Of a stretch of DNA of 64,000 nt, positions 10,630-22,490 are shown piece by piece. How positions within the stretch are numbered: position 1 is the stretch's first letter; the number at the start of each line of letters is the position of its first letter. Source of the DNA: Moniliella sp. 'wahieum' (taxonomy: Eukaryota > Basidiomycota > Moniliellomycetes > Moniliellales > Moniliellaceae); the NCBI GenBank assembly GCA_003971905.1, contig RSEE01000067.1, positions 1-64,000 on the forward strand, given 5' to 3'. The translations under genes and the position numbers were made by a program. Under the pieces are notes generated by a model, which had not been told where the DNA came from, made no database searches, and was given only the letters and a program-made list of their open reading frames with translations.

Positions 10630-13600
10630 TCACTCTTCGCTGTCATCCTGCACAAGGCCCGCCTCCCGGGCCATCGAAGCAAAAATGGATTGCTTGTTGG
10701 CGAGCAAGTTCGCAGGCGTGTCGAATTCGGCAACCTCGCCCTTGTCCAGCACAAGCACCCGGTCCGAGTCAATGATGGTGTTGAGGCGATGCGCAACAGT
10801 AATCACCGTTCCCGGAAGCTCGTGGCGGAAGATGCTCTGCAGCAGTTCGTCCGTCTCCAAGTCGATCGCTGCCGTTGCCTCATCCAACACGCAGATCTTG
10901 GTCTCCCGCAGCAAGGCACGGGCGATGCACAACAGCTGCCGTTGACCCGCCGACAGGTTCGAACCACCCTCAGCCACTGGGCCATCCAGCCCGCCAAGCT
11001 GGGTCTGGACAAACTCTTTGAGGTGGACCGACGTGAGCGCCTTCCAAAGTGCCGCATCGTCCGAGTGGTACGTTGGATCAAGGTTGTCCCGGAGCGAGCC
11101 TTCCCAAATGTGCTGATCCTGCGGGATCATCGAGATGGCTCGCCGCAGGTCCCGCAAGCCAATCATTTGGGTGTCCACCCCGTCGATAAAGATGGACCCC
11201 GTGGCGGGCTCAATGATGCGGAAAAGGGCGAGCATGAGCGAACTCTTCCCGGCTCCCGTTCGACCCACCACACCAATGCGTTCACCGGCCTCGATTGTCA
11301 AATTGAGGTCGTTCAGCACCAGCGGCAGATCCTCGCGGTACCGGGCCGAGTAGTGCTTGAGCTCAATCTTGCCCGCTTGGGGCCACCCCTGGGGGGCTCC
11401 CCCTCAACCACCGCTGGCTTTTCCGACGGCACATGAGAGTACGAGATGACACGCTCGACCGACACGATATTTTGTTCCACATCCGAGCATGAACGGATGG
11501 TCCAGTTGAGCGCCTGGGCGTGTTGAGCGCTTGCGAGAGCATCATGCCCAGCAACCCAGCGTTCATGTGTCCGCCACTGGCCTTGATTGCGACAGCCAGC
11601 GTACTGGAGATGAGGATGACGGTCGAGCCCAGCATCTCAATGCGCACCGCCAGCCATCGGTTGCACGTCACGCTAGGAAGGTAGCATTCTTGATTCCGAT
11701 CCACCCGCGCATCGGCGCCATCTACAAAGTGAGCCGTTTGACCAAAGGCACGAATGGTACTGAGCCCACCGAGCGCTTCGGAAAAGTGCTGGAAGATGGG
11801 CGACTTGGTGATCGAGTCAAGCCGTTTGAGCTCACGCGAGGTAGACAGGTAGTAGCGCAAAATCATTTGGTACACCACTGCCAACGGGATGATGGCCAAG
11901 ATAAAGGGAGGGACCGAGTACACCACAACGCACATAACTCCCGTCACAGTAATCACAGTCCGAACAGAGGAATGGATCATGCGAGGCAACACATCGTCAA
12001 TAGTGTTAATGTCCCTCGAGAAGAGGTTGAGCAAACGGCCGGTGGGGACCGCCTCGAACCACTGAAGCGGAGCTCGCTGAATCGACTTCCACAACCCATC
12101 GTGGAAGTGGCGAGCCGAGGCGATGGCAAGCCAAATCCAAAGGATGAGCGGAGACAAAGACATGACCAATGCCCCGCCCAAACCCACCGCACCATAGATA
12201 CGCATATAATGCTGGGCCACTTCGGGCCCCGCTCCCCCCGGCCCGGCTTCCTCGTTCTTTTCCGAATAGATCTTAAGCACCACGTCCCGACCGATCTGGA
12301 ACACCTGGGCGAGCAACTGAACAGCCAAGTACAGAGCAAAGCCAAAGTAGTTGGAGCTTTGGGCGTACTGGCGGTATACGTCCCAGGACACACTCCCCTT
12401 TACACGAATCTCCTTGGGCGAGGATGTGTCGCGCAGCTGACGCATCGTTTCTTCTCGCACTCGCTTGTGAGTCAGCTGAACGGGAGGGGGAAGCGCGTCA
12501 GGGACGGGAGTGCGAGCACCCTTGGGCACCGATTTGTCGTCCGCCAAGGTGTCTGAGCTCCGTCCGAATCAGCATCGCCCGAAGTAGATTGCTTGCCAAT
12601 GACCGTGATCAGCTGGAATAGCTCGCCTTGGTGAGCCATTACTTCTTGGTACGAGCCCCGCTCCGCCATGATGACACCTTTGCGCATCGAGATAATCTGG
12701 TCGCACTGGGGCAGCACAGATACCGAGTTGAGCGTTAACAGGCGAGCCTTGTCTTTGAGCAATCCGTTGGGTCCAATCACATGGTCAAAGATGTGGCGTC
12801 CAACGTGAGCGTCCACTGCTGCGAGCGGGTCGTCAAGGAGGTAAATGTCGGCACGGGCATAGCAAGCACGCGCAAGCGCAACCCGGGCACGCTGTCCCCC
12901 GGAGAGCGAGACTCCACGTTCACCAATCTCGGTCATGTCAGCCTGGGGTAGGATCTTGAGATCGGGTTCAAGTGCGCAAGCATAGATGACTTGGCGATAA
13001 AACTTCTCGTCGTATTCGAGACCAAAGGTAATGTTGTCGCGCACAGTCGCGCCCATGGCCCATCCACCCCCTTGGGTCACGTACGCCGTCGTGCCACGTA
13101 CCGTCACACTTCCATCCGAACGAACCATCTCACCCAGGATTGAGCTGAGCAGCGACGACTTTCCGTCTCCCACACGGCCCAGGATCGCCAACAGCTCGCC
13201 CTTGACCACGGTCAAATTGATGTCGTCAAGGGTGGGGATGACTTGCTTGGCGCCCCACTTGAACTCGCCATGCTTGATTGACACAGCCACATCCGACTCG
13301 CTATCACCAGGAACCAATTGGTCCGCGCCCCCCGCCGGGCGCCCCAGAGGGGAGAATGAGTTGACGGGCATGAGGGTCCAGTTCCTCCGAGTCGAGGAAC
13401 TCGGAGAGACGCGTGGCTGAAACTTGCGAGGCAATGATGGAGGTGAGGACATTGGCCAGCATGGCAATCGGGAATTGAAGCAGCGAAAACAGCGACAGGG
13501 CAGGGAAGATCACGTCGGCAGTGAGTGGGACGGTGCTGACGGCGGAATAGGTGGCAAAACTGGCGAGCGAAACGCAGAATGGCACAGCGACCCACAAGCT

Positions 13601-15568
13601 GCTGAACCCAGCGGAGAAGATGCCGGTCTTTTTGAGCAAGGGAAGTTCCTCGCCATTGCGCACCTGGTCCAGCTTCTTGTCAAAGGATCCTCCCAAGCAA
13701 ACAGTTTGATCGTCTTGATGTTTTGAAGAATCTCCGTCATAAGCCGGGTGCGGCGATCTTTGACAGCCATCTGCTGGCTCGACAGCCGCTTCATCGTGCG
13801 CGCCAGGAACGTGTTGAGCGGAACACTGACCACCATAATCGCTACTCCGACAAAGGCAGACCAGCCCAAAAGACCATAGAGCGAGACAAAGGCCAACACC
13901 ATCTGGAAAATGGCAGACCAAATAATGTGGCCATAGGCAGCCAGGTCGGCCAAACGGGTAATATCAACACTCATCACGTTAACAATGTCTCCCGTCGCAC
14001 GAAGATTGCGCGCTTCAGAGGACAGGCAGCGATTTTTTGTAGACAACGTCAATTAACCCAGAGCGCACCCGCAATGCCTGTGACAAACGCCAGCTGGAAG
14101 TACTGGTGCAAGAACAACGTCTGGGTGGCCGCCACACCAAACAGGGTGAGACAGAGCCAGATACCATAGGACATGGGTGGCGCCTGGGCCTCATCGTGAT
14201 CCAGTTCGCCAATGAACCGCAATAAACGCCGCACACTTGGGGCGAGACGAAGGCCAGCGTGTCCTGGCCGGCCTTGAGGACAGCAGCAAAAAGGTAGGGC
14301 CCACCGTAAGCGCAAGCCAGTGCGATCCAAAAGCGGGGCTTGCCATCCTGGGTGCGCTTGCGCTTCCAGTAGTAATCAAACTTTTTGCCCAACGACTCGG
14401 CATCCTCATGCGCCGGCAGCGACCACATGTCTTCCTCGGTGAGGAATTGTTTGCGACCGAGCGTCATCATGGGCTGCATCCAGTAAAAGCTAAGGCGAGA
14501 GAAGACGTTGGCAGTGGCATATGGCGACTCGCGGGTAGTGCTGATCGGGTCCTCCTGGCCAAGGGACTGAGCGGCGACAAAGGCGCTGCTGACGCTTAGG
14601 TCCGACATGTCCGAACTGTTGGAGAAGCGTCGCTCATCCGGTTCGGAAGGAGCAATCTCGGGGCGACCGGCGAACAGGGCAATCTTGTTGACCCGATCCA
14701 GGCGGTTGAGGAAAGAGGTCTCTTGGCGTTGAGCCGGCGTCAGCTCCCCAATCTCCACCCCCCAACACTCAAACGCAAAGACGGCCAGGGTGAGGAGTTG
14801 CTGGAGGCAGAAGAAAGCCAGGGTGGGCCATTGTTCCGCCACTGCAGGCGAGGGCGGGGTCAAGAGAGTATGGAAGACGACGGGGCCCGAGATGAGCTGG
14901 GACAACCAGTACAAAAGCAGAATCGTAGACGACCGACGAGTGCGCGTGTGGTTGACCCGCTGGTACAACAGGGCCACCACATACGCCAGCACCTGGACGA
15001 AGGGAAACCAGACCTCGATGGCATCCCAACGCGAGATGGAAGTACTCAAAAAGCCGGCTAGAGCGACAGTCAACTGGAGCACAGCAAGAGTCAAGACAAT
15101 CACATCCTTGGCCCGGAGGACGTGAACAGACAGGGCCGAGCGGGGGTACGCATAGTCGCGGCGCAACGAAAAGTAGCGAGCCAGGGCTGGGAACAAAGGG
15201 CGTGTGCCACGTCAGCAAGGGCGCTGGGTTCGCGCAGCGCACGGACAAAGCTGGGCCGGAAGAAACACAGGACGTACCAAAGAGGATCATGACAAGCGCA
15301 GGCACGAGATTGAAGACGCCAAGCTCAAAGCAGGGCGACAGGTCGAGAGGGCGCAGGGGGCTCAGCGGCCCCAGCCCTCGGGACTGGCACAGAAGGGCTG
15401 GGGAGAGGTCGCCGCCAGCGCGAGGCCGAGCGAGTGGGCAAGCGGGGCGGAGGACGCGGGCGAGGCGGGCGGGAGGACATACTGCGGCAGCGGGGGCGAC
15501 TGGCCGTCGAGGAAGCCGCCATCGCCGGACCAACCGAGCCACGCCGACGAGAGGGGCGAGCGGGCCAT
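10630..15568 (-). CDS. ABCC/MRP-type full-length ABC transporter with TMD0
   Basis: The order TMD0-TMD1-NBD1-TMD2-NBD2 matches yeast Ycf1/Bpt1-type vacuolar transporters, which pump glutathione conjugates and metals. Exon 1 (15568-15278) contains PFCASPEGWG and DLSPCFELGVFNLVPAL; the intron is 15187-15277. NBD1 (about 13280-12560) has Walker A GRVGDGKSS, signature LSGGQRARV and Walker B IYLLDDPLAAVD. NBD2 (11319-10630) has GRTGAGKSS, NLSAGQRQLL, ICVLDEATAAID and an H-loop His in TVAHRL. TMD2 (12547-11400) is nearly intact. NBD1 is the degenerate half: Asp replaces the catalytic Glu, and TLNSV stands where the H-loop His is expected. Frame changes near 15370, 14050, 13690, 13330, 12550 and 11395 interrupt an otherwise full-length protein. 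The substrate cannot be read from sequence. Confidence 0.85.
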
Positions 15569-16420
15569 GGCGAGCGTGGAGGAGGCCGAGGAGGACAGCC
15601 AGCAGCGGCGCGAGGAGGATGGCCGAGCGGGAGCAGCCAGCAGCAGCGGCCAGCAGCCAGCGCCTCGCTATAAATGAGCCACGTCCGCCGCCGGCCCGCT
15701 GGTCATGTGGTTGCCCCGAAGAAAAACAGGCCGAATATTTCAACCGCACGCATACGTCATCGGTGATGCAGCCGGCGATCAGCCTTCGCATCAGCCATCC
15801 GCGCATCAGCAGCCTCCACCTCCCAGCACTCCCACGCTCGGGGTTTAGCACTGGGTTGCGTGGTGCGGCGAGCGCTCGGAGATACATCGCACACTGCCCC
15901 CACGCTGGGGCGATACCCTCCAATCGCACGCTGAACGCTGAACGCGCGGCCCGCGGCATGCATTCATTCGCCTCTGCACTACCGAGGACTGCGGCCGCAG
16001 GTGGACGGTGGCTGGTCGCCGTCTAGGTACCAGACACCCACTCGCCCTAGTCATCGACCCTCTAGCCCACCTTCAACCTCCAACCTCCAACATCCAACCT
16101 CCAAGCTCTTGACCCATCCAGTTGCAGCATCACCCACCTGTACTTCTTCAGCCATCTCCATCAAGGATGCTCCGTTGGACGTGGATTCCATTACGCAGTT
16201 ATAGGGCCAGGCCTCTGGCAAAACGAATATCCAACTTGGCAACCATCCACCCGGCACCCCGCACCCCAAGAAGGCATATAGACACAAGCAGAAAAGATAA
16301 AACACTCCTGGGGATACTAATACCGTGTTGGACGCTCCACTGGATTCTTCGTGATGAGCAAGTTCAATGACCGCCGTACAGAGAGGACCAGGATCCTATT
16401 TTCGTCTTCGTTTGCGTGTT
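15569..16420. other. Intergenic region upstream of the ABC transporter
   Basis: It lies between the ABC transporter start and the 3' end of the next minus-strand gene. A CTGAACGCTGAACGC pair occurs at 15926-15945, and a CCAACCT-type tandem repeat at about 16072-16107. A TATAAA-like sequence at 15669-15675 lies 100 bp upstream of the transporter start, though on the plus strand. I see no gene. Confidence 0.4.
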
Positions 16421-18347
16421 TCAAAACGCATGGCCTGACCTCGAGAAGGAGTGGCCCTTGCTCAGACTCTCGCTGTCTCCTAGAGCGTGTTCCGAGTAGA
16501 AGGCATGCGTCGCCGACGCTGAAGGCTGAGGCGAAGCCAATGTGTCCGTCTCGTTTGGCCCATGTGCTCGATCGGCAAAGGGCGATCCTGCCCCCCCACT
16601 GGCGGACGTCCCGCCTCCGGCCGCTGCGGTGGGATAAGGCATGTCATGGGCAGTGTAGGAGCTTCCATCTGGGAATGCGGGCACATGAGAAGAATCCATC
16701 CCGTACGGGAAAGAATATGGCGGTTGCCCAGGGAATTGGCCGTAGTATGCAGCAGGAGGTTGCGCCGGACGGTAGGTGCCGTAACCTGCATACTCGTTGG
16801 GTGCACCATACCCTCCCTCGGCCGAGGAGGTGGGGAACGCCTCTCCTGCGCTGAACTCATCGGGAATCGAGGCTGAGCCGCCGCAGCGGCAGCCGGAGCA
16901 GCAGCCGCAGCCCGCGCCACGGCAGAAGAGTTCCCCCCCGAAGAGGGGTAGTAGGGGCTCTCGTACTGAGCCGAGCCTTCCGGTCCATACAAGGAGGCAG
17001 AGGGGTACTCGGCGCTCGTCGGAGACGCACCATAGCGACCGCTCACCGGCCCATACTCCCCAAACGACCTTGGCGACACAGGCTGATTCGCACCAGAACG
17101 CATGGCTGGGTATCCAGAGACAGGATCGTGCCCGCTGTGCTCTTCCATGTCCCCATTGGCCTCCAAGGCAAAATCGTTATCGTCATCGTCGTCGGCAAAG
17201 GGCTGGCGCGTTGCTGCCGCGCCAGCCGTGGTGGCGGCGACAATGTCAGCGTCCATGCGGCGCTCTCTGCGCTTGCGCACCACAAGCCAAGCCACTACCC
17301 CAGTAACACCACCCCACAATCCCTACCGCCGCAAACGTGCCTCCGACCGCGCCTCCATCCGAGAAAAAACCCAGAGGAATGGCTACCAGTGGAGGCAGCT
17401 GCATACACTGTGCTGGACGACGTGATGGTGGTCAAAGAGGCGGGTCCGTCCCCGTTGGCCACGGAGCGGGTAAGGGTAACTGGTTCGATCGAAATCACAC
17501 TCTGGCCCAACGATCTGGAAATTGACAGGTCCGGGGTGGAAGGTGTGGAGGTACGGGTGATAATATCAGTGGTAACCGGGGACGAAAGCGTGGTCCGATG
17601 CTCAGTCAAGCTTTCCGTCTCCGTTTGGGAATCGGGGCGGGGCATGGAGGTGGAGGTGATGGTGGTGTAGACGGCAGAGCGGGAAACGGTAGGCGTGGCA
17701 TAGATGGTAGTGTAGGTGGTCGATTGCATCGGTATCGTGCTCGAAGCTGGTTCGGTAATGGTAGTGGTGGTATGAGGGCGGCTGCCTCCGCCAGATCCGG
17801 GGGTCTCGGTGGTGGTCCCACCTCCGCTGCCACTGCCAGAGGAATCGTTGGTGCTCGTAGCCCACCACCACCGCCGTAGCTGGATGTAGAGGGCTCCCCT
17901 CCGCCAGCGTTGTCGCTCGATGAAGATGGGTCACCTCCGCCACGGTGAGTGCTAGAGCCAGCTCCTGGGCCGGATCCACCGTCACCATCGCTGGATGCCG
18001 GGTCTTGGTTGCCATAGGAGACGGAAGAAGGGGATGCCGAACCGTTGTTGCCAGTGCCGGTGCCCGAGGGGGTGGAAGAAGCACGAGGCGAATCCCCATC
18101 GTCTTGGCCTCCTTGGGCAGAGCGGAAGCGGAGCCTTGCCTGTCTGACAGGGAGTATGCTGTGCCACCTCCACCAGCCTCGGTGCCAGCGCCCGTGCTAT
18201 CGCGGGGGAGGCTGGTGGCGCGGTTGGGGACGGCCAAAGGGGTGGGTGACGGGTCGGTGTCCGCACGGACGGCAGGCCGCGCTGGGGGCGGCATGGGCAG
18301 GGAGGAGCTGCGGCGCAAGAAGGGAGGGCACGAGGAGGGCGCACCAC
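16421..18347 (-). CDS. Ser/Thr-rich single-pass cell-surface protein (Mid2/Wsc-like architecture)
   Basis: The predicted outer part is low-complexity Gly/Ser then Thr/Ser: TTTTITEPASSTIPMQS, then TTYTTIYATPTVSRSAVYTT (17720-17660), and alternating S/T up to about 17380. Such stretches are normally O-mannosylated. One transmembrane helix follows (AVGGTFAAVGIVGGVTGVVA, then WLVV), spanning a one-base frame change near 17325, and then the stop-transfer signal RKRRERR. The cytoplasmic tail has a DDDDDND cluster and is rich in Tyr, Pro, Gly and Ser (GYGAPNEYAGYGTYRPAQPP). It ends SKGHSFSRSGHAF with the stop at 16421. This layout matches fungal wall-stress sensors and Axl2-like proteins, but no WSC cysteine domain is visible. 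The N-terminal signal peptide is not resolved, so the start is approximate. Confidence 0.55.
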
Positions 18348-19977
18348 GCGCTAACGGACGGGCAGGAGGGGTAGCCGGTAGGCGTCGTGAAGCTTGAAGG
18401 CAACCAGCGAAAAGGCGGTGAAGCCTGGCGTGTCCTGCCTGTCCCTGGGCGCTGGGGGCGCGGGGGGGATGGGCTGGCGGGCGTAGGCTGGCGCCGGCTA
18501 ACGTAGACTGGTGCTGAGCCGCAGTGCTGCTCTGAGACGGCCGATGGGCGGATGCGCGCAGGACCGGAGCAGGCACTGGGCAGGTGCCATGGGAAATCAG
18601 CTTGAGGGGCAGCGTGGGGGCAGCGTGAGGCGTGAGGCCTGAGGCCTGAGGGCACCAACAGGCACCAGCAGACAGCCTGCTCGTCGCCTCGTCGTCCGAA
18701 CAGCCGGGCAGACGCAGCACGACGCAGGAAGCAGCCAGCAGCATACGGCAGCATGCAGCATGCAGCATGATGCATGAGCATGACATGAACATGTGACATG
18801 CATGATGCGTGACGCGTGACGTCCTTCAGGAACTCGCGCCGCTTCACGCCACACGCTCCGCCCGCATCCCCCCCCCCCACACCAGACCAGTGTCCCAGTC
18901 TGGACGCGTCCCGTGTGTGCTAAACATCAGTGACGTCAGCTGCCATGTGCGTGGGTACATCGATAAGGACAAGTACGTACGGCTAAGTACCACTCGTCGA
19001 GTGCTGCCACTTCGCCGGGTTGCGCTGATGCATGATGGGTGTCGATGATACACGCGATACGCCCAACCCGACCGGCTCGCTGGGAACCGACGACCGGAAT
19101 TTGTATAACACGTTCTGCCCGGCAATTAAGCAGCGGTTGCTGTGTGTTGTCTGCTGTTGGGGCCTGCTATACTTGCGTTGCCTCGAGTGTGCACACACCA
19201 GGAGACCAACCGCCAATACCCAGTGGAACGCAACCCAGCCCCAGCAAGCTCAGGCCAGTCGTCGCCACCCCTCCCTCCCCACCGCTTGCAGATGGAGGTG
19301 CCCCGCTACATCCTCTACTCGAGAGCCAATTGGCAGGTCCAAACTAGGTATCATCGCAGCCATACCATGCGTATAATACCAAGTGAATGAGTGTGGCGGG
19401 GTTTTCAAGGGACACATGGGGTGTGTGCGCATCCAATTTGTTGTCGTTAGCATCCTTGCCCATCTGCATTGCTAGAGGATTGGTATTTGGCAATAACAAC
19501 CGGGCTTTGAGACTCCTTTGGAGGTTCTCCATGGTTCTCTTTTGAACAGTACTAAGGATGACGGGTTGAAGCCCTCTCTCACCGGGTATTTCGCGCTCGA
19601 TACCAGCAATCGCCCTAAAGCGGTACAAGTCGGAAACAGCCTTTCTTTGGCAGTCTGGAACGCAACTTTGTTGTGGCTGCTTGCCAGCCCTCCCGATTGA
19701 AACGACGCCCGGTGCAATCTCCACCCTTGAACACCTGCTCGTGAGCCCGCCATAGATGGGTCTCACCCAGGTGACGAACTTCCTAAAGTAGATCCTTCGG
19801 TCACGGTCCTCTCTTCAATGTAGCTACTAATCAGGGTAATCTTCTCACTGCTCTTCGCCGCTCCTGTCTTCTTCCCCCTACCAGCGCATCCGTTGCTTCC
19901 CTTGGTACTTGGTCTCACTCGTCTCGCCCGACCCTTACACTATTCATTAACGTTAATCACGCACAGTCACGCGCACG
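18348..19977. other. Gene-poor region with an ATGCAT-rich array
   Basis: No gene is supported. A minus-strand ORF of 140 codons (19344-19766) is the longest open frame in the second half, but it resembles nothing I know. An array of GCATGC, ATGCAT and ACATGT words occupies 18740-18820. Confidence 0.4.
18740..18820. repeat. CATG/ATGCAT-rich imperfect array
   Basis: About 80 bases are built from overlapping words GCATGC, ATGCAT, CATGA and ACATGT, then GTGACGCGTGACG. The words are mostly palindromic, so the stretch can fold on either strand. No function is known to me. Confidence 0.5.
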
Positions 19978-20394
19978 CGCCATGGTTGTCGTGTGAGCTC
20001 ATCAAACTCAAAACCCACCGAGGTCCTCGCAACGGTTTATCTTACACCGCGCTTCCAGCATCACTTGCACCCGAGCACGAAGCATTTTTGCCCCAGAAGC
20101 CCCATTAGCACGATCGTGGAGGAACAATTGATGATGAGGCTCTTGACCCTTTCCTTCACTTACCAAATGTTTCCGGGTGTGAGTTGAAAGGGTGGACAGA
20201 GATAAATGGGATAGTCTCTCGTCATCGTGTCATCTTTTTCCACGGCATTATTCCGGGTCGAGTAGCCCGAAGCATTGCTGGGCCAGGAAGGGTGGATGCA
20301 GATTGATGGCGTTCAACCGTACGGCCATCACTTGGCAGTTCACAGGCTTTCACTACTCTAATGGCAGGAGTCTTGGGGGTCGTCATCGTCTTCG
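19978..20394. repeat. Direct repeat, copy A (about 0.4 kb)
   Basis: This segment matches 22491-22879 in the same orientation over about 400 bases, with scattered substitutions and short indels. Shared blocks include GCCCCAGAAGCCCCA, ATGTTTCCGGGTGTGAGTTG and CTACTCTAATGGCAGGAGTC. Homology starts at CGCCAT and ends at GTCATCGTCTTC. Just past copy A a CATATATAAG box (20411-20420) lies 420 bp before the next start codon. Confidence 0.85.
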
Positions 20395-20410
20395 CCTCTC
20401 TGTTCGCGTT

Positions 20411-20420
20411 CATATATAAG
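20411..20420 (+). promoter_or_regulatory. TATA-like box upstream of the four-helix membrane protein
   Basis: CATATATAAG immediately follows copy A of the direct repeat. It precedes the ATG at 20842 by about 420 bases, far for a TATA box unless the 5' UTR is long or contains an intron. Confidence 0.3.
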
Positions 20421-20614
20421 TTTCGACCCCCCTCTCCCCTCTCCCTCCGCTTGAATATACTAATCTGGTGTTTTCCTCCTGGTCGCACGCCCGCCCCATG
20501 AACACCGCGCCCCCGCATGGAGCCGGCAGGATTGGGGGGGCGGTGATGATGGTTGTGGGAGGCGAGCGAGGCAGGGGAAGTAGTGATCATGTGATTGGCC
20601 CTCGGACCCCCCGG

Positions 20615-20690
20615 TCAGCGTTCAGTACGTTCAGTACGTTCAGCGTACGTTCAGCGTTCAGGTTCAGCACGTTCAGTACGTTCAACGTTC
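20615..20690. repeat. CGTTCAG/CGTTCAACG tandem array
   Basis: Eight or nine units of CGTTCAG(TA) or CGTTCAACG occur in 75 bases, 150-230 bp upstream of the ATG at 20842. This is the largest array of the dispersed CGTTCA family in the window. Confidence 0.7.
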
Positions 20691-20841
20691 GCGTCACGCG
20701 TCACCCGTCATGCATTATATCTTGCACCAGGCCTCAGGGGCATCATGCATCACTGATGCCCAGACCCGCTCATCCACCCTCTCGTGTCCTCTCTGCCCCG
20801 CCAGGTCAGCTGGGATTCTTGCCACCCTCACCCCCACCACC

Positions 20842-21618
20842 ATGACCGACGCCACATCCAATCCGACTACCCCCCCCCCACAACGGTCACAGAGGCACAG
20901 ACTTCTACGTACCAGCTTACTAGCTGGACCACCAAGTGCGGGCTGGCCGTTGCAGCAGCGGTCAAGACCATCGGTCTGCTCGCCTGCATCATTGAGTCAC
21001 CATCCTTCATGGCAGAGGCGCCTGTCGTGTGGGCGGCTTGTATGGTAGCGCTTATGCTCGACTTGTTGCGGACGCTCGCCATGTTGCACATCAGCTTGGG
21101 CCGTACACTCAGACCTTCAACCACCGCCGCCTCAGGATTTTCCGAAACAATGATGTTGGCCGTCAGATCTGAGGTTTGCATTGGTACGTATCTCCCCCCT
21201 CATCCAATCCAGGTTCTGACCAATTTCTAGTCTTAAGGGCTGGTCTTCATCATCATACCATTCTCCCCGGACTGTGCGTGTCTTCCTGAATGATTTCGCG
21301 CCCTACTAACACTTTAATTGTGGTAGCCTTGAGCCCCGAAGCGGCAGATGCGTGACCATGGTAGTCACATGGTTCTTCGCCTCACTGATACTGGTGGACT
21401 GGATGCTCGTGCTATCCGCATGTTTGATAAGGCAGGTTCGGAAGAAGGAGCTCATGCTCTGCGCCCCGTGGAACGGAATGACCCGGCATCGGCGCCTGAG
21501 AGCGAGCCTGCTGGATGCGGATGTAGAAGCTCACGCGGTTGACCCAGGATCGAGTTCCGCCCCGCCTCCATACGTTGGGTCCTCCCATGAATCCGCATCT
21601 CGGCTGTCCAAGGTCTAA
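20842..21618 (+). CDS. Small multi-pass membrane protein, three exons, unknown family
   Basis: The start MTDATSNPTT has a good context (CACCACCATG). Hydrophobic helices are visible at CGLAVAAAVKTIGLLACII, VVWAACMVALMLDLLRTLAM, GLVFIIIPFSPD (in an alternative frame) and VTMVVTWFFASLILVDWMLV followed by LSACLI. This gives three or four transmembrane segments, a layout like MARVEL-type tetraspan proteins, although I see no diagnostic motif. Introns are 21184-21230 (GTACGT donor, CTGAC branch) and 21274-21326 (perfect TACTAAC branch at 21304-21310). The cytoplasmic tail ends PPPYVGSSHESASRLSKV and contains a PPPY motif, a possible ligand for a Nedd4/Rsp5-type ubiquitin ligase. One-base frame changes occur near 20875 and 21352. 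The gene lies between the two copies of a 0.4-kb direct repeat. Confidence 0.5.
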
Positions 21619-21704
21619 GGGTGCCCTTTCCCCAACGTTTGTCTCTTCTGTGCTCTTGCTCCTGAATCCTTTCTAGCCTCGCCTGCATCCTCCGCCGTCC
21701 AAGT

Positions 21705-22430
21705 CTAACGGGACCGTGGCCATACCTTGCCTCTCTTCCCTGCTGCCTGAGTATTTTCCTTTGTAACGTTCGCCATGGCTGGGTGGTCAATGCTGTACCC
21801 CTCCATGCCCATTAGAATTCCGCGTTTTGTTGAGCTATCGGGTGGCTCGTGCTTTGGCCGATGTCCCTTCAGTTCCTCCTCAGGCCTGGGAGTTCCGTGT
21901 TTTCTCTCTCTCCTGTTTTTTCTGTTCCGCAGCTTAGCCCCTGGTAGCGACTCGCTGCTTGATGTTCCACTGTAGGAGTTGCTGGTTGGCGTAGACAACC
22001 ACCACCACCACCACCACTGCGATTGCATCACCCTCGGGAACCATCAGGTTTCCAGGTCTCATCACGTTTCACCTGGGCGCCGTTTTTCTTCTTCCTCCCT
22101 TAGAAGCATAGACTTTTTTGTCCCACCGCCCCAGCCACGCGTGCCTCCAGCCAAGGTTTTTCCAACCATCATGGAACCCTATCAATGCATTGCACAGAGT
22201 TCTCCATTCTCTTGCGTCCCTGACTGGTCAGATCCATACTGCCCCTACCGACAACGCGGTCGAACTGGACATCAAAGAGTTCTGCGGTGAAGATCCTGAA
22301 GAGACCACGGATCGATTAGGTGGGGGGCTGACTGCTGACCCCAGAACATGGTGGGAAGTGGTCGATGTGGACTGAGAAGAGACAGGGTCGACACCTTGGT
22401 TGCTGTGGGAGGAGCTGGCTGAAGTTTGTG
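21705..22430 (-). CDS. Possible Ser-rich protein with a basic tail, unknown
   Basis: This is a weak call. Minus-strand frames show a Ser/Thr-rich part (STSTTSHHVLGSAVSPPPNR, about 22370-22310), then a Val-rich or Trp-rich stretch from a GGT repeat near 22005, then a basic tail (KLRNRKNRRERK) continuing to DSSTKRGILMGMEGYSIDHP and a stop at 21705. The order Ser-rich, hydrophobic, basic would fit another single-pass surface protein convergent with the four-helix gene. No start codon or splice site is secure, and frame changes are needed. Confidence 0.25.
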
Positions 22431-22490
22431 CCTAACGAGAGAGGGAATTGAAACGAGGGCCCGTGCGTGCTCCGTCTTTGGTCATTTACA

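Noticed and set aside
19344-19766. 140-codon minus-strand ORF
   Set aside because: No recognisable motif, no promoter or splice context, and composition like the flanking non-coding DNA.
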